A stretch of DNA of 13,026 nt, from the NCBI GenBank assembly GCA_934716785.1, contig CAKUYM010000095.1, positions 1 through 13,026 of the forward strand, read 5' to 3'. Made by a program: the position numbers and the translations under genes. This document shows, piece after piece, positions 1-7,746 of the stretch (positions are counted from its first letter, which is position 1; each line of letters starts with the position of its first letter). The notes under the pieces are model-generated. The model was not told where the DNA came from, made no database searches, and was given only the letters and a program-made list of their open reading frames with translations. The DNA comes from an uncultured Bacteroides sp. Its GTDB lineage: Bacteria > Bacteroidota > Bacteroidia > Bacteroidales > Bacteroidaceae.

Positions 1-2028
1 GATTTGGAGCCGAAACCGCAATATTATGAAGTGAAGAAGGTGTATCAGAATATTGGAGTAAAAGCGGTAGATACGGAGAAGGGGGTATTTGAAATCTTCA
101 ATAAGTATTATTTCAAGAATCTGGCGGATGACTATTATCTGGTGTGGTCGGTCTATGAGGATGGCAAGGCTATCCGGACAGAATTGAAAAAGGATATCGA
201 GTTGGCTCCCCGTCAACGGATGCAGATTGCTCTTCCTTATAATCGTGCCGCATTTAAAAAGGATGCCGAGTATTTCGTGAAGGTGCAGTTTGTGCTGAAA
301 GACCAAAGACCGTGGGCTGAGAAGGACTTTGTGATGGCGGAAGAGCAGGTATTGGTCAAGGATGCTACAGAACGTCCGCTGATTAGCGACGTGGCTGCTG
401 CTATCGGAACCGGTGCTCCGAAGACTCGCATGAATCCGGATACGAAGAAAATAGAAATAACGGGAGATGGTTTTGATATGAAGTTTGATCTGCAGACCGG
501 AAGTCTTTATAGTCTGAGGTATGATGATGAAACGATTATTGCGGATGGAAACGGACCGAAGTTGGATGCGCTTCGCGCTTTCACGAACAATGATAATTGG
601 TGCTATGCTCCTTGGTTCGAATATGGTTTGCATAACTTGAAACACAAGCTGATTGGCTTTACTGTTCGTGAGAAAGATGATAAGATGGTGCTGAACTTTA
701 CCATAGAGTCTCAGGCACCGAATGCCGCAAGTATCAAAGGCGGTACGAGTTCCGGCAAGAACAGCATTGTGGAACTGACAGATAAGGTGTTCGGCAACAA
801 TGATTTCAAGTTTGTCACCAATCAGGTGTGGACGATATATCCGGACGGCTCTGTCGAATTGCAGTCGGGCATCACCTCCAGTCGTCCCAACTTGGTATTG
901 CCGCGTCTTGGCTATGTGATGAAGGTTCCTCAACAATATGCCGATTTCACCTATTATGGTCGTGGTCCGGTTGATAATTATGCCGACCGCAAAAGTGGAC
1001 AGTTTATCGAGCAGCATACCAATACGGTGGCTGGTGAGTTTGTAAATTTCCCGAAGCCGCAGGATATGGGCAATCATGAGGATGTCCGCTGGTGCGCACT
1101 GACCAATCCGTCGGGACAAGGAGCTGTCTTTGTAGCTACCGATCGTCTTTCTGTTTCGGCACTTCCGTACTCTGCCCTTGATTTGATTCTGGCTTCCCAT
1201 CCTTATCAGTTGCCCAAAGCGGGTGATACGTACTTGCATCTGGATTGTGCGGTTACCGGATTGGGTGGTAACAGTTGCGGACAGGGCGGTCCTCTTGTTC
1301 AGGACAGGGTATTTGCCGGTCAGCATAACATGGGCTTTATTATTCGCCGTGCCGGTGGCAAAGACTTGGCGACTGTAGCCAATGTTACGCCCGCCGGAGA
1401 TATTCCTTTATCTATCACACGTACTCCTGCCGGAATGGTAGAACTGACATCGGCAAGAAAAGACGCTGTATTCTGCTATACGATTGATGATAGCAAAAAG
1501 GTGCAGGAATATACGGAGCCTATTCCTTTGCGCAGTGGCGGCACGGTGAAGGCGTGGTACAAAGACAACAAGGATATCAATGCCGTGATGACGTTTGAAA
1601 AGATAGAAAGCATTCAGATGCAGGTGGTATATGCCAGCAGTCAGGAGTCCGGCGACGGTGATGCCGCTAATCTGGTTGACGGTGATCCGAGTACGATATG
1701 GCATACGATGTATTCCGTGACTGTTGCCAAATATCCGCATTGGGTAGATCTTGATGCAGGTGAAGTGAAGGAAATCAAAGGATTCACATACCTGCCGCGT
1801 CAGAATGGGAACAATGGAAATATAAAAGACTACTCTATCCAAGTGAGTATGGATGGCAAGGAGTGGGGCGAACCGGTAAAGAAAGGCTCTTTTGCCAATG
1901 ATTCAAAGGAAAAGCGAGTGATGTTTGACAAGCCGGTGAAAGCTCGCTATATCCGTTTCACAGCATTGAGTTCGCAGAACGGACAGGATTTCGCGTCCGG
2001 TGCGGAAATGACGATTTTAGCCAATTAG
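1..2028 (+). CDS. Beta-galactosidase (GH2), C-terminal part, with F5/8 type C domain; 5' end outside window
   Basis: The reading frame is open from the first base, so the gene enters from the left; the TTG at position 4 is an internal Leu, not a start. About 675 residues are present. Residues 1-135 resemble the immunoglobulin-like domain 4 of LacZ-type GH2 enzymes. Residues about 140-430 are the large beta-sandwich domain 5 (Bgal_small_N): FTYYGRGPVDNYADR, MGNHEDVRW and HLDCAVTGLGGNSCGQG line up with conserved LacZ motifs (GPxENYxDR, EVRW, GIGG). Residues about 535-675 form an F5/8 type C (discoidin-like) module with the typical AxxLVDGDxxTIWHT and KARYIRFTA signatures, likely a carbohydrate-binding domain. 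The catalytic TIM barrel and its two Glu residues lie upstream and cannot be judged. Such enzymes are usually periplasmic in Bacteroides and remove terminal beta-galactose from glycans, often within a polysaccharide-utilisation locus. The exact substrate is unknown. Confidence 0.93.
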   Translation, partial: DLEPKPQYYEVKKVYQNIGVKAVDTEKGVFEIFNKYYFKNLADDYYLVWSVYEDGKAIRTELKKDIELAPRQRMQIALPYNRAAFKKDAEYFVKVQFVLKDQRPWAEKDFVMAEEQVLVKDATERPLISDVAAAIGTGAPKTRMNPDTKKIEITGDGFDMKFDLQTGSLYSLRYDDETIIADGNGPKLDALRAFTNNDNWCYAPWFEYGLHNLKHKLIGFTVREKDDKMVLNFTIESQAPNAASIKGGTSSGKNSIVELTDKVFGNNDFKFVTNQVWTIYPDGSVELQSGITSSRPNLVLPRLGYVMKVPQQYADFTYYGRGPVDNYADRKSGQFIEQHTNTVAGEFVNFPKPQDMGNHEDVRWCALTNPSGQGAVFVATDRLSVSALPYSALDLILASHPYQLPKAGDTYLHLDCAVTGLGGNSCGQGGPLVQDRVFAGQHNMGFIIRRAGGKDLATVANVTPAGDIPLSITRTPAGMVELTSARKDAVFCYTIDDSKKVQEYTEPIPLRSGGTVKAWYKDNKDINAVMTFEKIESIQMQVVYASSQESGDGDAANLVDGDPSTIWHTMYSVTVAKYPHWVDLDAGEVKEIKGFTYLPRQNGNNGNIKDYSIQVSMDGKEWGEPVKKGSFANDSKEKRVMFDKPVKARYIRFTALSSQNGQDFASGAEMTILAN

Positions 2029-2041
2029 GATAAGATGAACC

Positions 2042-2084
2042 AAACTACCCTTGCTATAGGTGTCTGTGGCAAGGGTAGTTTTAT
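2042..2084 (+). terminator. Rho-independent terminator after the beta-galactosidase gene
   Basis: A perfect 13-bp stem (AAACTACCCTTGC at 2042-2054 pairs with 2069-2081) encloses a 14-nt loop, and a short T-rich stretch (TTTATT) follows. It begins 13 nt after the beta-galactosidase stop codon. It also lies beyond the 3' end of the converging transporter gene, but a U-tract is poor in that direction, so it is mainly a plus-strand terminator. Confidence 0.85.
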
Positions 2085-2121
2085 TAACAAGAGGGTTTGG
2101 ACGCATCCTCAAGTCTTTTCA

Positions 2122-3039
2122 TTACAATTCTTTCCCCGCTTTCTCGAAATCTTCTCTCGACTTGCTTTGCGTCACGATATATACTCCGAGGAATACGAAT
2201 GCGATGGCAATTCCTTTCTGCCAGCCGAAACTTCCGATTCCCATGCAAATGGCGACAATGGTGACCACAGTGGGTTGCATATAATTATACATGCTGACAA
2301 CTGTGGGGCGCAGCAACTTTTGTGCCGTCATGATGCAAAGATAAGCAAGGAAACTGCCGCCCAATACCACATAGAGCACTTCCGCAATAGCAATCATAGA
2401 GACGGAATCCCACTGGATAGCGGAAATATCCTGATAAGAGAACGGTATGTAACATATGGAAGCGTAAACGAACATCCATTTATTGATAGTCACTGCCGAA
2501 TATTGCTGTGACAATCCCTTGAACACGGTCAGGTAAATGGAGAAGCTGATTTGCGCAACCAAGCAAAGCAGGTCGCCGATCAGGCTTCCGTTGCCACTGT
2601 GCCCTGACTGGCTGCTGAGGATAAGAATAAGAGCTCCCATGGCGCCTACAAAAATTCCTAATACTTTCTTGTTTGTAATCGGCTCTTTCAGATAGATGGC
2701 AGCGACAATCATTGTCACAATCGGTAAGGTTGTTGTCACAATCGAAGCGTCGATAGGCGAAGTCAGTGACAGGCCGAATATATACACGCCTTGATTGAAC
2801 ACCAAAGCAAACAGTGACGCGAAGAATATTTTCAGCATGTCACGATGATTGACGTGTTCCTGCTTGCAAAAGATGGAAAGTAGCCAGAAAGCGGCGGCTG
2901 CTCCTATCATACGAAAAGTTGTAACGGATAGGGCGGAGAATTCTTGAAGGGCGGATTTGCCGACAGGAGCCATCAACCCCCACATAACATTGGCTGTCAA
3001 TGCGAACAGATGACCGTGCAGATTTTTATATTTGTCCAT
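2122..3039 (-). CDS. DMT superfamily transporter, EamA family
   Basis: This is a 305-residue polytopic inner-membrane protein with about ten hydrophobic segments arranged as two EamA repeats (roughly residues 8-142 and 155-295). The first repeat carries the typical NVMWGLMAPVGK opening helix and ends with SPIDASIVTTTLPIVTMIVAAIYLKEPIT; the second ends with YMQPTVVTIVAICMGIG and the final helix before a charged tail. Length is normal for the family. EamA proteins are exporters or exchangers of metabolites such as amino acids; the substrate cannot be read from sequence. The ATG start gives a short cytosolic N-terminus directly before helix 1, and no better start exists upstream. The gene stands alone, convergent with the beta-galactosidase gene and divergent from the tubulin block, so it is probably functionally unrelated to both. 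Confidence 0.93.
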   Translation of the reverse strand: MDKYKNLHGHLFALTANVMWGLMAPVGKSALQEFSALSVTTFRMIGAAAAFWLLSIFCKQEHVNHRDMLKIFFASLFALVFNQGVYIFGLSLTSPIDASIVTTTLPIVTMIVAAIYLKEPITNKKVLGIFVGAMGALILILSSQSGHSGNGSLIGDLLCLVAQISFSIYLTVFKGLSQQYSAVTINKWMFVYASICYIPFSYQDISAIQWDSVSMIAIAEVLYVVLGGSFLAYLCIMTAQKLLRPTVVSMYNYMQPTVVTIVAICMGIGSFGWQKGIAIAFVFLGVYIVTQSKSREDFEKAGKEL

Positions 3040-3094
3040 ATTGATAATAAATAGATTCTTATAAAAATAGCATCCTATTAAAAGAAAGCGGATG

Positions 3095-3102
3095 CAAAGT
3101 TA
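3095..3102 (-). promoter_or_regulatory. Putative -7 box of the EamA transporter promoter
   Basis: Read on the minus strand this is TAACTTTG, an exact match to the Bacteroides -7 consensus TAnnTTTG. It lies 55 bp upstream of the ATG and predicts a leader of about 50 nt. The expected TTTG -33 box 19-21 nt further upstream is not present, only AT-rich sequence, so the promoter would be weak or need help. Confidence 0.45.
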
Positions 3103-3165
3103 GTTTTTTATTCTTATATTAATTATAATAAGTATTTGATAAATGATTAAAAAACACTTGGAAAG

Positions 3166-3196
3166 TTTGTTCCTTTTAATAAAATAGTTACTTTTG
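3166..3196 (+). promoter_or_regulatory. Consensus Bacteroides promoter for the tubulin block
   Basis: TTTG at 3166-3169 and TACTTTTG at 3189-3196 match the -33 (TTTG) and -7 (TAnnTTTG) elements used by the Bacteroidetes primary sigma factor, with a 19-nt spacer as in the consensus. The predicted transcription start is near 3203, giving a leader of about 190 nt before the first gene of the block. It is the only good match found upstream of the eight-gene block. Confidence 0.7.
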
Positions 3197-3203
3197 TAGC
3201 ATT

Positions 3204-3305
3204 ATGCTGTCCGGTCATAAGCCGGATGTTATTATGAAAAGCACTTTGGGCATTATTATCAACTCTTCGAATCTGGAAATAGGAAAGGAAAATATAATTG
3301 CATGA
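3204..3305 (+). other. Possible small leader ORF (33 codons)
   Basis: An ATG at 3204, almost at the predicted transcription start, opens 33 codons ending at TGA 3303-3305; a second in-frame ATG at 3234 would give 23 residues beginning MKSTLGIII. The stop overlaps a further ATG (ATGA) that opens only 11 codons. There is no recognisable product and no strong ribosome-binding site, and a 5-bp stem-loop covers the first ATG region. It could be a leader peptide or simply untranslated leader. Confidence 0.15.
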
Positions 3306-3390
3306 AAAGTAGATTCCTGCGCTTTTCTTATACTTAACAAGAAGGTCGAATTTGAGGAATTTATAGACCGCGGAACAAACAATATTGCAA

Positions 3391-3918
3391 ATGGAGATAT
3401 TCAGCTTCATAGTTACACTTTTTGGGGGGATATTGGCGGGAGTCATTATTGCTGTTCTTGCCATGTATTTAATAAGCAACTTAATGAATACTCCCAAATG
3501 GCTGACGGGGATGGTCGGTGCCTTTCTATTTATTTTCCTCTCTTTTCAAATTACTGCAATGCTCGGTGCCGGAAAGGTGAAAGGCTTTGTGGCTGATATT
3601 GCGACATCAACCAACGCTATAGGCGAAAAGACCGATTGGAATGCTCTTATTGATGAATATCCCCTCTTGAGACCTTATCTTAACCAAATAGATACTACAT
3701 CGGCAGAGCCGGAAACCTCAAAGGCTTCCATACTTTTTTATATTGACAGTGCAATCAACGGATATATGTGGCGGCGTGTGGCATGGGCTTCGGGCGGACT
3801 GATTGTCTGCTTTGTGATGGCTTGGGCAGGAGGAGTCCGCGGCAAGAAGAAGCGACGGATATCACCATCCCCTCGCCGGGCTGCCGGTCGTCCTCCTTCG
3901 CGTTCATATCGGAGATAA
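3391..3918 (+). CDS. Small three-helix membrane protein with strongly basic C-terminal tail
   Basis: I do not recognise a family. The product from the ATG at 3391 has 175 residues; a TTG two codons upstream is also in frame but less likely. Hydrophobic segments lie at about residues 5-27, 35-57 and 130-149. Between the second and third is a hydrophilic loop of about 70 residues (58-128). The last 26 residues (150-175) contain 12 Arg/Lys, including KKKRR, with Pro, Ser and no acidic residue. By the positive-inside rule the tail and the short loop between helices 1 and 2 are cytosolic and the large loop is periplasmic. It is the first gene of the block, 62 nt before the tubulin-like gene. A membrane anchor whose basic tail contacts the acidic tubulin-like protein or nucleic acid is an inference. 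Confidence 0.8.
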   Translation: MEIFSFIVTLFGGILAGVIIAVLAMYLISNLMNTPKWLTGMVGAFLFIFLSFQITAMLGAGKVKGFVADIATSTNAIGEKTDWNALIDEYPLLRPYLNQIDTTSAEPETSKASILFYIDSAINGYMWRRVAWASGGLIVCFVMAWAGGVRGKKKRRISPSPRRAAGRPPSRSYRR

Positions 3919-3980
3919 TTCGCATCGTAGATAATAGAGTACAAAGAGAACAAAAACAATTATAAATACTGAATGATATT

Positions 3981-6900
3981 ATGGAAACATTAGACCCGAA
4001 AAATCCTAATCACATCTTAGTGGGGTTAGGCGGTACAGGTGGCAAGGTACTGAAAGCCATTCGCAAACGTCTTTATCAGGAATTTCCCAATGACGAGGCA
4101 CGGAATAATCTGTCTATCGGTTTTGTGTATGTAGATTCTACGACCGAGATGATGACACCGGGTGACCCTTCGTTTCGTGTGATGGGAAAGGATGCCTCGT
4201 TTACCGAAAGCGAATTCGTCAATATCAAGTCTGTGGATTTAGGGCAGATACTCAATAATATATCCAACTATCCTGGACTGAAGGGGATCGTGAAGAATGG
4301 TGCTTCCATGGGCAATACGCTGGGGGAAGTCGGTAAGGCTGCCGGACAAAAACGCCGTGCGGGTCGTATCCTTTTTGCTGCCAACTGCAACAAGTATCTT
4401 TCAGCTTTGAATGCACAATATAATAAAGTGAAGTCTTTGACAGCCCAATCTGATGTCAACATCCATATCTTTACAGGTTTGGCGGGTGGCACAGGATCGG
4501 GAGCTATCATTGATGTGATTGCGCAGACACGTGCTCATCAATTGTTCAAACATGCCAACATCATGGTCTATGCCATGGTGCCTGAACTGAATATACCTAC
4601 GGGTTGCCAAGCCGGGCGTTACCATCAGAATGGTTATGCCGCATTGAAAGAACTCAGTGCGCTCAATGTCGGGAGTTTTCTTCCATCTGATGTTATTCGT
4701 GGCGACGAACACGTGATGCTCGACACCAATCAAAATATGCAGTTCGGGCTGATGCTCTATTCCAATGAAAATGAGAATGGTATTGTGGCCAACTCTTTCA
4801 ACGAACTGCCGCAGTTGTTGGCCGATACGGTTTACTTCCGTCTTTTTCTTGAAGAAAACAATGGAACTACCGATGACTTTCTACGTTCCTATAGCTTGGA
4901 GAATATCAACGACTTCTGTGTGGAGTATAGTGAAAAATCGAAAGGGACTGATAAGGAAAAAGTGCGCACAAAAGCAATCAATTCATTCGGTATCAAACGA
5001 ATCATCTATCCGGAGAAGCGTATTCTCGAACACATCACTTATACTATCGGTCAACGTGTCTTGTATCAGATGCAGTTCAATAATTTCAAAGACGATTTCG
5101 GGTTCGTACAAGAATCCGAACGGAAAGACTATCGCGAACTGTATATTAACAATGAAAACAATATGCGCGACTGGATGCTGGACGATAGGCATCTGATGTT
5201 GGAAGAGAAGATTTTTGATACGGACAAATATTGCAGCAAGATAGAGAACTTTTGGAATGACATTGCCAATAGCTATTCTTATGACGATGCCAAGGCGGTG
5301 GATCCCGAGCCGTTGAGGTTTCTCGAAAGTATTTGTGCGGATACGTATAAGAATGCGTTCCGTAGCAAACAGGGGGTAGAGGCTTATTATTCGGATAAAA
5401 GTAATGACGCGTTATTGAAGGAACAGGCTCAATTTATCATCGAGCGTATCGAGCAAAGTCTCTATACCAAGTGGTATGAGGGTACGCTTTCGCTTGAAGA
5501 CTTGCTGAATATCTGCGATGCGGTGCTTACGTATCTCAGGGATCGTAAAGAGAAGATAGAAGGTGATATCGCTGCTGTAGATGATAAAATAAAAATCAAC
5601 GAGGAATATGTCGATACCAACAACTATGACTATAATCATCTGTCATTGCTGCAACGTGCCACCGGACGTTCTCCCCGGCTTTATTCCGATCATCAAATCA
5701 TTCTGAAAGACCTTTATGCATTGCGTACCCGACGGGTGGCTTATGTGTTTGAGGGCAAATTGTTAGGTAAACTGCGGGCGGCATTCGAACAGTTCAGTGC
5801 TGAAGTCAGCCAGTTTATCGGTGTGCTGTTGGTGTCTATGGATGCTGCCGAGAAGCGTATTGCCGATCGTAATAAAAACACGAAAGGTATTGCTGATTTG
5901 AAGAGCGCTGTTGTAGAGGTAAGCGAAGACGATAAGATGATCAAGTTGGAGCAGGCTTTGATTCTGGATAAGAGCCAGCAACAAACTTGGGCGGGAAATA
6001 TCCGTAAGGCTATTGCCGGTAACCGTACATATGCGCATTTCAACGAATTGGCGGCAAGTACTTCGGAAGATACGATTTTTGATATTTTCGATACAGACCT
6101 CAGTCCCGCCATTCGGGAGAAGCATGATTTGGAGTACCAAAACGATAAGATTTTGGGGTTGAACATCTTGCAGCAGTTGCAGAAAGTGTTGCTCACAGAT
6201 ACCGATATCCGCAACTTCGCCTCTTCGGTAATCAACCAAAGCGGTACGTTTCTGAAACTGGATGACGGAGAACTTCAGAAGACATTGAAGAACAATGACA
6301 ATCCGGTGGCAAAGCCCGAATCCATTAATCGCAAGACAATTCTTATCTCTATGCCCACCGATGAAGGTAACGACTCGCTCAAGGCATTTGCCAATAAGCT
6401 GAAGAGTGCTTTTCAAGGTGCCTTTGGAAATGCCACATCGGGTACTACCATCAATTTCAATACATCCGACCAGCGCATGAATGAAATCACGGTGGTTTCT
6501 ATACGTTACTGTTTCCCGATGCGTGCCATTACTTGGTTGCCTTATTATGACAGTGAGTATAGCAGGCTGGTGAATGCTCCGAACGAGCTGGAAGCCAAAG
6601 AGACCCGTATCTTGCTTCATAGCGAGGGAGACGGTACGGAATTGCCGGAATTGATGGGCGAAAAGAAGGTTACTCCGAAGGATTTCATCCCTTATTTCTT
6701 TGTGGCTGCTGCCAACAATATTCTTTCAGTGAGAGAGAACGAACGTGAGGAAAAGGGATGGTGTGTCGTTACTGAAAATGATTGGGGTAATGAAATCGTG
6801 ACGCTTATAGCATCTAAATTTACCGAGATACTGACAAGCGAAGAGCTGACGGAGGAGGTGCTGGATGCGATCAAGGAAAAAGTAGACGGCATTCTGAAGA

Positions 6901-7061
6901 ACCCTGACTTGAAGATGAGTGACCGTGCTGCCATGGTAGAAGGTGTGAAAGTAGTGATGCGCGATTATGTAAATAGGGAATGTTCCAGTCCTACGTCACC
7001 CAAATACCAGCAATATAGCACAGAAGCGAAGAAAGCATTGGAATTAATCAATAAGAAATAA
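3981..7061 (+). CDS. Tubulin/FtsZ-superfamily protein (Tubulin_2 / FtsZl2 type)
   Basis: This is a 1026-residue cytosolic protein without signal peptide or membrane helix. An N-terminal GTPase-like fold is indicated by ILVGLGGTGG at residues 12-21 (first nucleotide-binding loop), a beta-strand FVYVDS at 48-53, and FTGLAGGTGSG near 164-174, whose AGGTGSG fits the tubulin G-box pattern (SAG)GGTG(SA)G rather than the usual FtsZ GGGTGTG. GCQAGRYHQNGYAALKEL that follows is also typical of the Tubulin_2 family. The tubulin-like part probably spans residues 1 to about 380. The remaining 600 or more residues are mostly charged and helical, with a heptad-like stretch around 517-541, and I recognise no domain there. 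FtsZ and TubZ are much shorter. Makarova and Koonin proposed that this family (FtsZl2) works in membrane remodelling. Here it sits among membrane and secreted proteins, which agrees. GTP binding is likely; polymerisation is not shown. Confidence 0.88.
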   Translation: METLDPKNPNHILVGLGGTGGKVLKAIRKRLYQEFPNDEARNNLSIGFVYVDSTTEMMTPGDPSFRVMGKDASFTESEFVNIKSVDLGQILNNISNYPGLKGIVKNGASMGNTLGEVGKAAGQKRRAGRILFAANCNKYLSALNAQYNKVKSLTAQSDVNIHIFTGLAGGTGSGAIIDVIAQTRAHQLFKHANIMVYAMVPELNIPTGCQAGRYHQNGYAALKELSALNVGSFLPSDVIRGDEHVMLDTNQNMQFGLMLYSNENENGIVANSFNELPQLLADTVYFRLFLEENNGTTDDFLRSYSLENINDFCVEYSEKSKGTDKEKVRTKAINSFGIKRIIYPEKRILEHITYTIGQRVLYQMQFNNFKDDFGFVQESERKDYRELYINNENNMRDWMLDDRHLMLEEKIFDTDKYCSKIENFWNDIANSYSYDDAKAVDPEPLRFLESICADTYKNAFRSKQGVEAYYSDKSNDALLKEQAQFIIERIEQSLYTKWYEGTLSLEDLLNICDAVLTYLRDRKEKIEGDIAAVDDKIKINEEYVDTNNYDYNHLSLLQRATGRSPRLYSDHQIILKDLYALRTRRVAYVFEGKLLGKLRAAFEQFSAEVSQFIGVLLVSMDAAEKRIADRNKNTKGIADLKSAVVEVSEDDKMIKLEQALILDKSQQQTWAGNIRKAIAGNRTYAHFNELAASTSEDTIFDIFDTDLSPAIREKHDLEYQNDKILGLNILQQLQKVLLTDTDIRNFASSVINQSGTFLKLDDGELQKTLKNNDNPVAKPESINRKTILISMPTDEGNDSLKAFANKLKSAFQGAFGNATSGTTINFNTSDQRMNEITVVSIRYCFPMRAITWLPYYDSEYSRLVNAPNELEAKETRILLHSEGDGTELPELMGEKKVTPKDFIPYFFVAAANNILSVRENEREEKGWCVVTENDWGNEIVTLIASKFTEILTSEELTEEVLDAIKEKVDGILKNPDLKMSDRAAMVEGVKVVMRDYVNRECSSPTSPKYQQYSTEAKKALELINKK

Positions 7062-7068
7062 GATAACT

Positions 7069-7746
7069 ATGGCAAGAACTGGTGACCGTGACAGATATAA
7101 ATATGGTATCTGTACGAATCGTGACAAAGGTGGAGAAGGTACCCCTTGTCCCAAATGTGAAAGTAAAGAGGTGCAAAAAGTAAGAGCCGGACAAGACTTT
7201 GTTTGCGATGAATGTAAAGAGCCGCTGCGTATGGTTCCACCACCTAAGGAAGGACCGAATATGAAACTGATTGGCGGTATTGTTGCAGCCGTAGTAGTAC
7301 TTGGCGGTGCAGGTATCGGATTTTATTTTAGTGGCGGTGAGAAGACTGTCGTTCCTATAGAAGCTCCGAAAGATAGCATTGAAGCGGTTAATGTCCCGAT
7401 TGAAGATGACGGAACTGAGGCGGAAGGAGTGACAGGACTTTCACAAACGGAAACCGAAACAGAAGTTGTAGAAACGGAAAGTCCGGTTACGCCTGTCACC
7501 CATTCTACAACAAACGCCACGAGAGGAACCGTGAAATTATCTTATGGTACTTATATGGGTGAACTGAAGAACGGAAAACCGCATGGATACGGTACTGTCA
7601 CCTATAGCACTCATTGGAAGATTGTGCCCTCAAAAGACTTTATAGCCGAGCCGGGCGACACCTTTGAAGGTGAATTCCGTGACGGTAAAATCAGTGGCTT
7701 GGGGTATTGGAAGCATGACGGAAATACAACAGCCGTAAAACCATGA
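7069..7746 (+). CDS. Zinc-ribbon, single-helix membrane protein with periplasmic MORN repeats
   Basis: The 225-residue product has three parts. Residues 1-60 contain CPKC (27-30) and CDEC (46-49), two CxxC knuckles spaced as in a zinc ribbon, with an extra Cys15. Residues 67-87 form a Gly/Val/Ala-rich transmembrane helix. A low-complexity acidic Thr/Glu/Val linker (about 90-150) leads to two MORN-type repeats, GTYMGELKNGKPHGYGTVTY (160-179) and DTFEGEFRDGKISGLGYW (197-214). With Lys66 before the helix and an acidic segment after it, the zinc ribbon should be cytosolic and the MORN part periplasmic. The gene starts 7 nt after the tubulin-like gene, so the two are surely co-transcribed, and it overlaps the next gene by ATGA. 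A role as a link between the cytosolic tubulin relative and the periplasmic components is an inference. No conventional signal peptide is present. Confidence 0.88.
   Translation: MARTGDRDRYKYGICTNRDKGGEGTPCPKCESKEVQKVRAGQDFVCDECKEPLRMVPPPKEGPNMKLIGGIVAAVVVLGGAGIGFYFSGGEKTVVPIEAPKDSIEAVNVPIEDDGTEAEGVTGLSQTETETEVVETESPVTPVTHSTTNATRGTVKLSYGTYMGELKNGKPHGYGTVTYSTHWKIVPSKDFIAEPGDTFEGEFRDGKISGLGYWKHDGNTTAVKP
7743..7746 (+). promoter_or_regulatory. ATGA stop/start overlap (translational coupling)
   Basis: The TGA of the zinc-ribbon/MORN gene shares two bases with the ATG of the following secreted-protein gene. The arrangement implies that both are translated from one mRNA, with re-initiation helping to fix their relative amounts. 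Confidence 0.8.

Larger units (their letters stand above)
3040..3390. other. Divergent intergenic region with two outward promoters
   Basis: This 351-bp spacer is AT-rich in its left half, with long A/T runs at 3105-3160. It holds a leftward promoter candidate for the transporter and a rightward consensus promoter for the tubulin block. The right half, from about 3203, would be a transcribed leader containing a small stem-loop (3210-3226), a 33-codon ORF and a 6-bp stem-loop (3304-3327). No RNA gene or known riboswitch class was recognised by eye. Confidence 0.6.

Noticed and set aside
2035..2511. Plus-strand ORF of 158 codons opposite the EamA transporter
   Set aside because: It begins within the terminator and overlaps the well-supported transporter gene on the other strand; its translation is rich in His and shows no domain.
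3304..3327. Stem-loop GAAAAG/CTTTTC as a leader terminator
   Set aside because: The stem has only 6 A/T-rich pairs, a 12-nt loop and no proper U-tract, so it is too weak to call a terminator or attenuator.
3768..3965. Alternative plus-strand ORF overlapping the end of the small membrane protein
   Set aside because: It is out of frame with the membrane protein, starts inside its third helix, and shows no domain; the basic tail in the main frame ends at a normal stop 62 nt before the next gene.
5763..6620. Minus-strand ORF of 285 codons inside the tubulin-like gene
   Set aside because: It is fully covered by a strongly supported plus-strand gene, its translation shows no domain or compositional logic, and no promoter or start context supports it.
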